A stretch of 64,000 bases of DNA, taken from positions 11,309,501 through 11,373,500 of the forward strand of contig CM063290.1 of NCBI GenBank assembly GCA_032173965.1, read 5' to 3'. Position numbers and translations under genes: made by a program. Position 1 is the stretch's first letter. Each line of letters begins with the position of its first letter. The DNA comes from Sitta carolinensis. Taxonomy: Eukaryota > Chordata > Aves > Passeriformes > Sittidae. The notes beneath the pieces were generated by a model. The model did no database searches. It saw only the letters and a program-made list of their open reading frames with translations, and had not been told where the DNA came from. Positions 24,832 to 37,355 of the stretch are shown here, one piece after another.

Positions 24832-27797
24832 AATGGATCAGGCGTGAAATGCCTGGGCTGGTTCAGGAAAGGCTTTGCACAGAGAATCCAGCCAGGGAAC
24901 TCGCAGTGCAATCACACCCGCTGGACAAGGGAAGGCACCTTGCAGAGTGGTGAAGGCGAGACTCCTGGGGGCACTGAATGTCCCCAGCGTTCCCTGGAGT
25001 CAGCAGGTTTAGCATCACTTATCCCGAAGGCTTGGTCTGGATAAAGCCTTATTCAGAGGTGTCCTGCAGAGAAAGACCTCAGCTTCAGCTCCTAGTAATG
25101 GGAGTTTATTGCAAACCATTAATTCTTTTGTTTGAACAGCAGGACATGCCCTAAAACTCTCTTATATCCCTTTAATAAGGACAAAACTACTACAGCCTCA
25201 GTGCAACATCTCTAAGTATAAACCCTTTGTATATATGGCTCTTTTAATAGGCAATTTGTTCTGATAGTGGAGATTGTTGATAATAAACAGTAATTTTAAG
25301 GGTTTCGTCCTGTTGCCTCTAGTCAGAAGAATTTAGTTCCCATTCCTTCATTTATAAAACTTGTTTTTACCTCAATATACAGCTACTGGACAGACACAGG
25401 CTGAAAGTCTTTTAAATTACTGGCATGAGCTGTGAACTTGCTAGGCTTGTGTTACACAGGATTATTATGCACATGTAAAATATGAGTGCATTTTCCTTAT
25501 CCCAAGTCTTCAAGAATAAACTTGAATGGAATTTAACTCTGACAATTGCTTGGGGGATTGATCTCCATGGGTCTCTGACTGTAGGTAGGTGGGGTTTCAG
25601 CCTCATGGGGTTATCCCAGTCTCGAAGGAGCTGCAATCTCTCCCCATGCATTTCACAGCATGTGTGCACAGCTGTGATGAGATAGCTCTGACCTGGCCCC
25701 AGGATAGCACACCCCTAAGCAGGCGAAGCACATGGGTATGTACCTGGAGAGCATCTTGCAATCTGGTTTGATCTGGAAGCAAAGCGGTTCTTGAATTCAG
25801 AGACTGCTCTATGATGCATAACAAAGTGTGGTAAGGAAGGATGGGGGTGGGAGAGATTTGCTTCCAAAGCTTACCCCTTCTTTAAACTAAAATGCTAATG
25901 GAGAAGCATCAATTGTGTCTTGAAATGTTTCAGGCAGCCCCAAAATGAAAGAGAATCTCCGGTGTGCATGACCAGCTACTACCTTTTACCTGGAATAGGA
26001 GCTATATTGCATCTGCTTTATTTATTTGCATGCTGCTTTTCCTTTGTGCTCAAGGACAGGCTGCCCTTCCTTACAAATGAATGCCCAGGGTGGCTTGGAA
26101 GCTTTGAGGGATGGGAGGGTGAAACAGTCTGCTATGTTATGATCACAACAAAATGTGTTTTGTGTCCAGAACAATCATTGCTAGAAAGAGGTGTTTGAGG
26201 GAAATGTCCATAACATTCTTCTCAGTGACAATGAAGCACAGCGAAGTAGAGTGTTAAAGTATAAACCTTCCTGAGTGAATTACAGTCTTGGGGTTTGGTA
26301 TTTGGTAGTTTATTTTGGTTTTTTCTCTTCTCTAAAGATGGAGTATGTGCTTTCCTCTCATCCATTTTAAGTTCCCAAAATGACAGACATTCCTATGGGA
26401 TTAAAAGCACACTGAATCAGAGATCTCTAAAATTTTTTATGGCAATCCCTAAGGAATGACTCTTCTGAATAGAGGTTGCTTTCAGACCAGCATTGTGAGA
26501 CAAATCAGCCTTGGGGACTGTTTGCAAAGGCACCACAATGACACTTTTCTAGCCACTTGCATTTTAATTTTGTGCCCATGGAAAGCAACCACCCTGACTC
26601 TGTTTTGCTGGGTTTAACACATTCTTTAAAAGTAGCAGAGCTCAAGCATCTTGGATCAGAGCTGCTGCTGCAGGGTTCATACGGGGCTGGAGAAGCTGGA
26701 ATTGCACTGAACCACATTCTTTGGTGCTGGTGGGGCTTGATTGGTGTGTTTTAGTATATCAACAAAGTCCTTAGCTGTGTGCCATGTGACTCTGCAGTAG
26801 CTGGTGAGCAGGAATTGATATATTTGCACTGACTCCCATTCCCTAAGCACAGCACAAAGCCCTGTGCACTGAGGTGACAAAACCCGGACTTCCCTTGCCC
26901 TGCTACCATCCAGTCTCATCACTATGAACCCCAGTAATTTAATAGTACAGCTGCATTAGCTGCTGTTCCTTGGTTCTGGGATATTGGCTGATGTAAAAAG
27001 TAGCCCCAAGGAAGATTTATAGTGATATCCACCCAGGACAGTGTTGCTGAGCCATCAACCTTCAAGAGAAAACAGCCTGGATTTTCTTTTTCCTTTTTAT
27101 TTTTTTTTTTCCCTTAAGGATAGCTCTTAAATAAGTGGCTCTTCTCACTTGGCTCCATTTCCTCCAGTGCTAAAATGCAAGTGTTTCCCTTTCTAACCTA
27201 GAGTGCTGTGGGGATTGGAAAGCATTTTCCAAGATGAAATGGAAATCTTGCAAAACATGCTGAGATTTCCCCAGAGGACCTTACAATAGTGCTAATGCCA
27301 GGCAAGAAATCCCTTAAACCATGACTGGTGATACCCTGTCCTCTCTTATAGTCACTTTGTAAAGTCTCATTCAATACTTTTTGCAATCAAGGATTGCCTA
27401 GACAAGTATTTGCAGAGAGAATTTTGCCCTCCAAAGCACCTCAAAGCACCTTTTTTTTCCATCAGTTATTAAAAGCTGGGTGACAAAATATTTCAGAACT
27501 ATTTTTTTCCACCACCTTACTTTGGAAATTGTTTAGAAAGTTTGGAGCGGTACTGAGCAAAGCCTGAGCCACCAGAGAAATCTCATGCCTAAAGGCTCAT
27601 GGAATGAAAACAGAGCACCAGATACGAGAAGCCTTTTCCTTAGGACAATACTGTGACCTTTAATTTTTAAAGGTAACTTTCCAAAAGGAAGTTGAGCTCT
27701 GAATTATTTACACTGCCTTCTTGCTTCTGTCCTGGCTCAGTCAAAATCCAAGGCATGCTCTGATGTTGGCAGCCTAACAGGATGATTTGTTCTTGAC

Positions 27798-27833
27798 TTT
27801 TTTTTTTTTTTTTTTTTTTTTTTAGCATATTGG
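27798..27833 (+). repeat. Poly(T) run, 36 bases
   Basis: Thirty-six uninterrupted T. On the minus strand it would be a poly(A), but the sequence ahead of it on that strand has no AATAAA and no recognisable gene or SINE body, so a retrocopy tail is not supported. The length is likely approximate. Confidence 0.85.
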
Positions 27834-28765
27834 GCACAAATAACCTCTCAGTCAAGGTTAGTACATGGACATCTTTTGGTGTAGCATCTCTGTAGAGGAA
27901 TGCACTGAGAGTAGTGTTGGATATGATTTATCTCGCATTTATTTGCTGTCCTTCTTGCTTCCAGTGAGGGAATGAAACCTTCTCCTTTGCTAGTAGATAA
28001 AGGATTAACATTAAAAAGAACAGTGTCCCCAGAGCCAAGGCATCTCTCTAATCTTTTTCTGCTCAGGAGGAGATGGTGCCTGCTGGCATGGACATGCTTC
28101 TTGTCCCTGGGGCCACTGCCCAGCTGGCAGAGAACCAGCAGCAAACCTGCTCCCAGCCCTTGCAGCTGAGCTCCTGCTTTCTCTTCCTGGACATGTTTCT
28201 TTTGAATCCACCTCAAGGCTCCCAGGGCTCACAGAGCCCACCTTTCCTAGTTTAGCAGATGAATAAAGACAAGTTTCAAGAACATATTTTAAGCCCATGT
28301 CATATATAGTCTAAAATTTGAAATTCTCTGATAGAGAACCACTCAACAAAGAATAAAAATCAACCAGTTTTATCCACTTTAAGCAGTAGTTTTGTTGTGT
28401 ACACAGAGACAGAACAAATTAAAACAGGACCTCAGCTCACTCTCAGAATGGTGCCTATAGTGTACTGGTGGTACTAAATATTCAGGGCTCCGTAGTGCTG
28501 TCAGCACTAGTTTGTGCTGCATACCTGAGTGAACTGCTGCTACATGATTGGGTCCCAGTAGATTTAAAATCTCTGGCCTGTGTGAGGCTGCTGGTCAGAG
28601 CCACTCATGTGGCAGACAACAAATATGCTGTTCCCTTTCATGAACTTGGGCTATTTAGGGATAAGGCATAATTTATTTCCCTTTCTAAATTAATTATCTG
28701 TTTTATGTTGTCTTGGTTTTTTAGAAAATAATTTGTGAGTTTTGTAATATAATTATAGAACTTAC

Positions 28766-28807
28766 CCTCTGCTGTCCCTGGGGCAGCAGCTGTGGAGATG
28801 ATTTCTT
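28766..28807 (-). other. Candidate 42-nt internal exon (splice pattern only)
   Basis: On the minus strand the segment is preceded by 'atcctctcttccacag', a strong acceptor with a good pyrimidine tract, and followed by 'gtaagt', a perfect donor. It is 42 nt, a multiple of three, and one frame reads without stop as KKSSPQLLPQGQQR. I do not recognise the peptide. Sites of this quality also arise by chance in 64 kb, so this is a pattern-based candidate. A plus-strand frame of about 69 codons covers the same place and is equally unassigned. Confidence 0.2.
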
Positions 28808-31255
28808 CTGTGGAAGAGAGGATTTGCTGGAGAGCTCACAGAGTGGTTTGTGCAGCAGAGGAGCTGCTTCATGAAAGGAGATTTATCTGTCTTTATACTG
28901 CACTTAGAGATGTCCTGGTGCCTGTTTACATGCACTGGTTCAAACTGGCTTCGAGGCAGAGGGTGAAAGGACTTTGGGTTTTCTTGATGGGGAGGTAAGG
29001 GCCATACATGTTGTCAGGCTGAGAGCAGGGGGGACAGCCATCCTACAGCTGATAAGGGGTTACCAAAGCTGCTGATGCCTAGGAGTCTATTTGAATTCCT
29101 TGGGGTTTTCCAACCACTAATATACTAAGGTAGAGAGATAAATAAGAGGAAGTAGAAGTGCCTGTATGAGAAAAGAAAAATGATACAATTAGCCATGCAG
29201 AAAGAGGGAATTTGTGCTCTTAGGAACAGTTTGGTGACAGTGTCAGCACACAGCCACTGCAACATCATCCCTGCTGCTGCATCCAGCCATGGTAGGGTTT
29301 GTCTGGAAGGTGGTGGAATTTGCATGTGTTCATCCTCTGATTGCAACTTGGTGAGTAAAGGCTGAATGCTCAAGGAGAGACAGAATGCTCAAAGGTTTCC
29401 TGTTTTGTGCTCAGAGGGGAACTGGAAGTGACCCAGCAACTACTCTATGAGTTTAGAAATTAGAGGGTGTTGTCTAGTCTTTCTCAATTCATATATTTTT
29501 CAAATTCTTCATGGTTATTTCTTTAAGAACAGTTGAAATTCCATGTTAAGGGAGGGAAACATTTCTAGAGATTGTTGTTAGAAAATTTGGAAATAGCTTT
29601 TGTTAGTGCTCAAAACCAGCAGGTACAGAACTCTCCTGCACTGATAAATCAAATTGTTTGAAGTTTCACATGGAAGAGGAGAAACAAGGAACTGTTATTT
29701 TGGTGTCTGTTACTAAAAGATTCTCATCACCGTTCTTGAAAACTAGTGATGACTCAGTTATCATTTTCGCCTCTTGAAATACAAACCGGTCTTTCCTATG
29801 TAGAGTTTGGGCATTGGATTGTGACACCTTTGGCAGAGACCAAGACTTGCCAACAGGCTATCTGAGGTCTTGTGTATAAAGATATTTCTATACCCAGTTC
29901 TCAGTTTTAATAGCACTCCCCCAGTACTTCTGTGACTAAGCCTTGTCTAGGTGTGGCCATGGAGTAGAGCTCAGGAGGCTGCTTTCTTTCAGGCAACTGA
30001 TGCATTCCACCAAAACATTTGTAAAGTATTTTAACTGGCAGAAAGTATGAATTATTTTTTTAAATAACCATGCCCAGGTCCCAGCAGTCTTCTGCTCTCT
30101 GGATGTGCTGTACCAGGGCTGTTCGCTCCCTCAGTTCTCAATGTCTGGATAATGCTTGTCCTTGAACACAAGGGAAAACTTCCCTGCTTTTAAGCTGTCT
30201 GCAAACTCAGCTTTGTACAATAGATTTCATATAGAATTAAGATTTATCAGTTGCAAGAATCTGTGTTTGAGCAGCACATTCAGAGCTCTCACTCTCTTCC
30301 CTTCCCTTGACCAGAGAAAATTGTCTTTTCTTTAACTTTTTGTTTAAAAGCAAATTCACTTAAACTACAGGCTGCTTAAAACGTTCTTTAAAGCTGTTAT
30401 ACCACTGAAAAAATCAGGCAGTGTCCAGACCCAAATAACATTTTTTTTTTTCTTTTTGCTCATCCCTTCTAATAATCGTCAAGATTTCTTAACAAGGTCT
30501 TATTTACTGTTACTTTCATCAGTTTTTCGGCTTAAAAATATCCTCTAAATTGTCAGGAAAAAAATTACAGCCAGTGATTGTCAAAACAAAATATTCTGAA
30601 CTGTTCTATTCCCTAAAAGCTTTGAAGGTTTTTCTTTTTATTTTTTTTTTCCTTCCTACAGCTTGACTGTGATTAATTTTTAAAGGCCAGGGGAACTCTG
30701 AGGAGAAAGCTTGAGCCCTCAGATAGAAACATCTACATTAGCAGTATTTGAGAGCTGTGATCTGAGAGGAATGGTTTCAATTCTGGGTAGGGTAAAAAAG
30801 TGATGCATTCCCAACCATCCTCTGTCTTGTGGCAAAGCTGCTGCTGAGGTTTTAGCACTGCTTGCTGTCGTGTTAGTCCTTGTGGAGCTGAGAGCCAGGG
30901 GCTGTGGTTGCTGCTGCTGTAGGAAACGAGGCTGAAGCCGGCGGTGGAAAATGTGACCCTGGGCATGCAGAGGTGCCTGCTGGAATTCTGAGTGTCTCAC
31001 AGCCTGAGCCTTTCACAAGCACTTACAGCCCCTCTGAGAAGCAGTGATTAGGGAGCAGAATTACAGAGTTTAAGGGAGCGCTCAAGGTCCTGGCAAGGAG
31101 ACCCTATGGATGAGGGGCAAACGGGGCTCTGAACTTCCCCAACCAAATTCTGCGGGCTTGCCTGGAGGTGTCTGTGGCTCGCTGTATATTTTAGTTCCTG
31201 ATTTTTTCGGGGGTTTTGTTTCATTTGTTTTTCCTTTATTCCTCCAGTCAAATCG
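28808..31255. other. Non-coding unique sequence
   Basis: No supported gene, RNA or repeat. Short T-rich runs occur at 30440-30460 and 30640-30652. The minus-strand frames at 30719-31000 include a Gln/Ser-rich stretch arising from CTG/CAG-type words, with no domain content. Confidence 0.55.
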
Positions 31256-31275
31256 GGGATGTTAAGGATTCTTCT

Positions 31276-31690
31276 CTGATATGTTTGCAGATGCAAATAC
31301 TGGGAGGAGGGATGAAATTTATGAGGATTTCTTCAGCAGAGGGAGACCTGTAGCAGAGAGTGCCTTCCTTAGAATGGTGTCCAGGGAAAGCCCGGTGCCG
31401 AGTGCCCTGCTGGGTACGATGTGCTGTGCCAGAGCCAGGGCTTGGGCTGCCTCTAACGATCCAGGAACTGGGCAGCTTAATTCCTCCATTAGCCAGGGCT
31501 GGGGGAAGCGCCGCCTTCACCGGCGCCCTCCGCCTTCTCAGCCCTTTGCTCTGCCCTTCCTTCCTCTGCCTGCTTTCCTCTAGATGGCATTGCAGGAGAA
31601 AGGGAATTCAGATGGAAAAGGAGATTTCTTTTTTTTTTTACTGCTGGAGGAGTTGCAGGAACCGCTTTGCATTTTGATGGTGCTCGATTA
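31276..31690 (+). other. CpG-dense, splice-rich patch; possible exon(s) or promoter
   Basis: A good acceptor ('ttctctgatatgtttgcag', ending at 31291) opens into a plus-strand frame that stays open for about 95 codons and begins NTGRRDEIYEDFFSRG. About ten CpG dinucleotides cluster between 31390 and 31535. From 31531 to 31583 a nearly pure pyrimidine tract ends in 'tttcctctag', an exceptionally strong acceptor, directly followed by ATG and a 39-codon frame (31584-31703) that begins MALQEKGNSDGKGDF. No matching donor is convincing and neither peptide is recognised. It may be an exon of an unrecognised gene, the start of a non-coding transcript or a regulatory CpG patch. Confidence 0.25.
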
Positions 31691-33898
31691 TCTTATCCAC
31701 TAGACAAGCACATACAATATTAATACCTCCCCTGTCAATCTCAAACAGGATGCAGATAAGTATTTCTTCTGAGCGGTTTTATTGATTGGGTTTTCATCTA
31801 AACAGTCTTTCCAGCTTTTTTTTTTTTTTCCCTTTCGGTCTGGGTGATTTTAACTATGTTTTCCTAGGATATTCGTGTTTGTGCAGAGAAATATAAATTG
31901 TGTGTCTTTTGGTATAAAAAGTCCAGTGGAAATTTTGGGGGAAAAAACCCAAAACAAAACCACCTTGCTTATCTCCTGGGTTTTTCTCTTTTTAATCTAA
32001 CTCGCTGAGATTGCAGAAACAATTTATTCTGCTCTATTTCTTCTAGTTTGTTTTCCTCCTGCATGTGAAAGTACTATGTGCATAATCAATTTCCCCTTTC
32101 ACTGTAGTAATTCCTTTTTTTATGGGATGTTCAGGCAAGCTGGAAAAAAAAAATTGCTTCTAAGACTGCCCACACTGGGTGTGGGACTGAGATGCAGATT
32201 GCTATCTGGGGAATTCAGTAATCACCTTGTAGTTCTCTTAAAGTTTAGGACACTTTCTAAATATTTTCTTTTGAAGAAGTTTTGAGAATGGAGGCCTGTG
32301 AGCAGATTTCTGTCTGACACGGACAAGTGGTGTGAGCTTGTGTGCCAGGTGAGCAGGCTGCTGTTGCCAGGCGGGTTGAAATTTTTTCCTCAATTGTCCT
32401 GTCAGGATCTTGTTACTCCCAAGCCCTGCTCTTCCAGCAGCTGAAACCTGAATTCTGGCTTCCAGCCCACGTGCATTCACCATTGTTTCATACAGAATTC
32501 TTTTTCAGCTCCAGTAGTTCTTCCCTTCTTACTCTTTAGTCCTGAAGCAAAGGGTTTGCATCCCCTCCTAGCTTTCATTTTGACAGGTTAAATCAACGAA
32601 GTCTGTTTAGCTCTCTTAAAGCAGTCTTTCCATTATTGAAATCATGCCAAGAGTCTTCCTCCTGCCCACTTCTAGAAAGAGTACATCTTTCCTAAATTGC
32701 GCTTGAGACACATACCTCTTCTTGGATAAATACCTTGCAGGTGATTTGTACCTAGCTCAGCTGCACTTGCAGGGGCTGGCTCTCCTCTGAAGCACTCTGG
32801 GAGCATGGTGACCTTTTTTTGTGGCTTCTTTATGGTAATTCAGTTGTCATGGGATCCGCATCTTTTCCTCCTCAGACATTTCCCACTGCAAGCGTGTAGC
32901 TTATAATGAAAATTCAGGTTTTATTCCAAAATGTATCTATTTTTGTTATAAATTTAAATACCACTTCCGTTAATTCAGTAGTCAGTGTCATCCCCGCCCA
33001 CATGGTGCTCCAGTCCTCTGCTAAAACCTGTCTTGTTAAAGCCAGCAAAGTCAGTGTCATTTGAAGACATCATCTATGTACTCCTGTCCTCATGGTTAGG
33101 AGGTAATTGTAAGGTGGGCTGGGAAGCAATTATTGCAAATGCCACCTGCTTTGGTAAAGGTTCTGGGGCCCAGGGTCCTTTGCCTCTCCTGGCGTGAAGG
33201 TGTTGGGTCAGTCACATTAACCCCCCTGTAGTTAGTACAGGTTGTGTTTCAGTCTGCTCTCCACTCACTTACAACATACTTTGCTTCAAAATATTTTCTA
33301 AAAACTGGAAGACTTTTGAAGTTAGCCTAATAGATCTCTCACCATTGGTAAATTAATGTGGTTTTCGACAGTTTCTTAAATATAGACACTCTTCTTCAGC
33401 TATAAGATTACATCTGCAAACTCAGGAGCTATTAAAAGTTCTTGTTGTAAGAGCTACATCTTTTTCTGACACTGTTTTTAGGATGGGTGGCTGTGACACT
33501 AGAACATTTTTATTTTAGAGCCATTTTAGCTGTGGTAATTTCTTTGCATCCCCTGCCTCCCATTACCCTTTCCATGGGCTTTGTGTGGCCAGGCTGCATT
33601 TACAATATTCTCCTCTTCTTGGTATCCAGATGTTGGAAGTGATTAAAAACCTTTAATTTGACTAATAAATCTTTTATTAGGAATTAAATTTTTTATTTAT
33701 ATACTTTAAAAAGACATCAAAGTAAGACTCATCCAAAGGAAAGTGTATTTTTGAGATGATGTTTTTAAAGTCTGTTCAGGTCCTATCATGTGTGCTCTGA
33801 GCATAAATAAATCAATGTCACTTCAACTTCCTTATTGTGTCCAGGGTGAAAAGCAGTTAAATATTTTCTGGACTTGGCAATCTTTCTTGTTAAGGAGG

Positions 33899-33930
33899 CT
33901 CTCTCTCTCTGTGTATGTGTGTGTATATAT
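33899..33930 (+). repeat. Compound (CT)n(GT)n(TA)n microsatellite
   Basis: Six CT units run into GT/AT steps ending in TATATAT. The second part alternates purine and pyrimidine. Compound dinucleotide repeats like this are usually length-polymorphic. Confidence 0.85.
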
Positions 33931-34904
33931 GGGAACTGCCTGTGCTGAATAGTCCCAGAAGCAGAAGATCAGAAAGACTCCACTGAATGTCTGGCTGCTC
34001 TGCATTGAGCATCCCTTGCCTGAGGGAAGTTTGTGAAAATCAGTATCTGCCTTCATCTACCCTTGTGAATCTGCTGTGTCCTGTGTGCTGGCAAGACAGC
34101 AGCACCAGAGCCACTGTGTTTGTCCTGTGTGCTGTGAGTGGCTTGTGGCCCCTAAAAGCTCCCATAAAACCCCTGTAAACCTGGCATGGGTGAACGAGGG
34201 CTCCAGGCTGTGCTGCTGTGCCCCCCCTGGGCCCAGCCTGCCTGGGCACTGCTGTGCCCTCGCTGAAATCCACACATTAGTGCATGTGGGAATATTGATG
34301 TGCTTGGACCAGGTGCAGTGCCCTGGGGCTTTGGAAGAGCAGAGACTGGGGAGACTGAAATCTTTGTGAAATTGAGTATTGATTCCTCTTGCTTGGAGAG
34401 CTTTAAAAATCCGCTTTAACTCAGGGCCCTAAGACTTTAAGGATATCACAAATTATTCATGTACATTCCACTGAAGGGAATTTTTTTATCAGTTTAATCT
34501 TCCACATTTAATGCACCTCTAGCACTATCTCAGCTGTGGAGTGTAAAGAGGAGTTACTGGCTCTTCTTCTTACTCATCTTTTGCTTTCTTCTTTCCCCTG
34601 ATACCATTTAGGGCTGGTAAAGTGGTGAATTTTAACCAAAATATTAACTAAGACACAGGAGAGAAGTTTAAGTGAAACTCCTGATGTACCAGAAATGCAG
34701 TCCTAAAACCAGCCAGAGATAACCAGCATACAACCACATTGGTGTAAACCCTCAAAACATTTCCCTCTGGGGATGTCCTGGGTCAGGGGACTGGCCCTGA
34801 CCTCCTCAGACTGAGAAAATTGTGCCCTGGTGGGTCATGTGTGTCAGGTTCTTTATGGTGTGCTCCTGGAGGACATGGGTCCAAATAATGATCATCTATT
34901 TCTG

Positions 34905-34921
34905 AAAAAAAAAAAAAAAAA
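34905..34921 (+). repeat. Poly(A) run, 17 bases
   Basis: Uninterrupted A run in unique DNA. No AATAAA lies directly upstream, so it is simple sequence rather than a retrocopy tail. Confidence 0.85.
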
Positions 34922-37172
34922 GAATGCTCTGAAAGTAAAAGTTGGTTATAAAGATGGAATTTGAAGGGCTTTCTCTGAGTCTTTTAGGTTTGTTTTTCGT
35001 TGGTTTCTGGGTCTGTCATTCTAATAAAAAATATTTACTTGATCTGTTTATTGATGCTCACTATTTTAATTAAATCTGTTTTCCAGAAACAAAAGACTTT
35101 GAGTAATGCTTGCAATAAATATCCTGCTTGAATTCTTTGAAGACTTAATTTTAAAATATTCATTTGAAAAATCAAGCAAGGTCCAGTGCTGACACTTTGG
35201 ACAAAGCATATTTGTTTCCTCTGTCTGATTGATGACATTATCTTCTCAGAGCTGCTGCTGCTCCATAAGGAATGCTGCTTGCTCTATGTAACACACTCTT
35301 AGTTCCCTTTACTGTTTGGCTGTTGTTATTGGAAGGAAACAACTCAGGAAAATAACAGAAAATACTGTTTGCTCAAATAATGTTTCTTATTAGGAATGTG
35401 AATAGGGTTCACCTCCCAACTTGATTAGTTTTTTTTCAGCTGTGCCCATGTCTTTCTACTCTGGAAGATGATTTCTTGGTGCAGTCAACTAAATAAACAT
35501 ACCATTCCCTACTCTGAATTAGTAGTTGGTTTAGACCCCAGATTTCAGGCTCCTCTGTTTTCAGCATATCCAGTCATATAATTATGGAGAAATATGGAAT
35601 AGTAGGAGACAAATTTAAATAAGCTGGAAAATGTTCATACTGGAGCTGGGCTTTGTATTCACCTCATCCTTCTGCTTCAAATTGTCCCCTTTCATTTTGA
35701 CCTGACAGCTGCGTCTTCTTCACCTTCTACACAGGTACTGCCTCACTTTCCCAGCCTTGAACCCCTCTCTGATCTTTCTGGGACACTTTCTCCCTGCAAT
35801 GTTTTGGATGAGTTACTCAGGTGCTGGAAACTCCTCCTACTGTGTCTGCTCTGTGTTTGAATTCTCTGTGTGTGTATATATATTTTTTTGCCCCAGATAT
35901 AAAGATATAAAGTTTAGGCTGGGGATCACACAGCCCAATTACCACTGGGAGCTCTCCTGACTTATGCTAATTAAATGAGGCCCCATCTTTTTTGTTTTAT
36001 GTTGATCAAGAGTTCGCTTCACACGCTGTGCTCAGGAAATAGTATTATGGTTTGTGCAGAGTTATGAAGAGTCTCTATGGAAACAAAATATCTGAAATCT
36101 GGGGCAATTTCAGCTTTTGTACCTTACACAGGGAACACTTGCTACAGATATCAAAGTAAATTCAAGTTTTCTTCATTTAATTTTTCACAATACATACCAG
36201 GTATCTTGGCAGATTCAGCTGTATATAATCTTTGCATGGTACATTGTGTCTTGATTAAATTTTGAATTGGGAATGGGGACAGTGTCTTCCTGCATTCCTG
36301 TCAAGGCTGTTGAGATGTTCTTGATGATGACACCTGGTATCTTTCATTGAGATTGATATTTGCAATTGTAACTCTTCCTTTTTCTGGGGCTTTTTTGCTC
36401 TCTGTGGACAGTTTGATTGTCATTTGTTGCCATCTAAATGAACAGATAGGAAAAGCTTACATGGAATTGGTGGAAAAGCCTTAATAATGAGGTAGTCCCT
36501 TTAATAAGGAAGTGATGGGCCAAGTGTTTGGTAGGAAATCACTCTGTGTTCTTCTGACAACAGAGTCAGTCTTTGCCCCCACTAGAGTTTGGTCTGTGGA
36601 AGTAAAATGTGTGTTAACCTGCTGAAGTCTTCTTATATACTTTGAGGGGAGCTGGCAGCCTGAGATTTACACTGATGCTCCCCATTCTTCATTAAATCCG
36701 GGGTTTGGATTAATTGGTTATAATGGGAGGGAATTGTCTTCAGGTTCCGGGGTGGGTTGGGGCATCAATCACCTCTTAAAAAAAAAAATCTCCAAACACC
36801 TTCCCAGTGAAGGGACTGATACCTAAATCAAAACAGAAATGTCTTCTCTGACCTTGTGCTCCATTCGCAGAAGGGGAAAAAATGTTACTAGCTAGCTTCT
36901 CAAAAAACTTCTTGTTCTATTTTACCCTTTTTAAAGAATCATTTGTTTGTCTCAGGAAGAAACAGCATCGCCCAGGTGAAATTGAGGAATTCCCTGCTTG
37001 AGAAAACAAGTTGCATCTCAGCAGGGTGTTGAGAAACAACATCTAGAACAAAAAAAACAGAGGCTGACAAATTAAGGAAGCTCTAAGCTGCATTTTAGGT
37101 TATTCTTATGTGACATTTTGTATGACTCTCTGGTGAAGCTCTTAATAGAAAAGGACTTTCGTTGACGTAAAA

Positions 37173-37355
37173 TCAAAGAAAAGGAGAGGCTGAGATAAAA
37201 ATTTCTGTGCTTTTGTGGATACATGAGGCAGTTTTCTCATGTGTGAGGTTAGGTATTTCCTCCAGGTAGGCAGCAGCACTCCGTGCCACGTGGTGGTTAC
37301 AGCTGTACAGCAGCTGCAGGACGCGCTGGCACTCGCGCTCGTGCTGGGGGTGAAT
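37173..37355 (-). other. Candidate exon with helical, protein-like frame
   Basis: After a minus-strand acceptor-like 'cattctcctcatacag', an open frame of 60 codons begins IHPQHERECQRVLQLLYSCN and continues with an Ala-rich, Glu-rich stretch before degrading into ordinary residues and a TGA at 37173-37175. The first 33 codons have charged and hydrophobic residues spaced as in an amphipathic helix. Codons 1-33 are GC-rich, with about seven CpG in 60 bases, unlike the flanks. No canonical donor follows directly: the frame reads CTGGAG then gaaata. It is therefore either a 3' terminal exon, an exon with an unusual or mutated donor (a decayed exon), or chance. I do not recognise the family. Confidence 0.3.

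Larger units (their letters stand above)
24358..28765. other. Non-coding unique sequence with T runs
   Basis: No gene or interspersed repeat is supported. Homopolymer T runs at 24817-24831 (15 bases) and 27798-27833 (36 bases) are listed or noted as simple sequence. A direct 10-bp repeat 'caaagcacct' is duplicated at 27432-27451. Open frames of 60-120 codons occur on both strands without domain content. Confidence 0.55.
31704..37172. other. Non-coding unique sequence
   Basis: No gene supported. It contains a CT/GT/TA microsatellite at 33899-33930, an A17 run at 34905-34921, and a TG/TA tract near 35867-35883. Around 36640-36765 lies unique sequence with several G runs. The GC-richer part at 34080-34275 gives overlapping frames on both strands, none with domain content. 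Confidence 0.55.

Noticed and set aside
27798..27833. Poly(T) as the tail of a minus-strand processed pseudogene
   Set aside because: No AATAAA and no gene-like body adjoin it on the minus strand.
28468..28998. Two consecutive plus-strand frames considered as a decayed retroelement protein
   Set aside because: No catalytic or structural motif of any retroelement is visible and stops separate them without a pattern.
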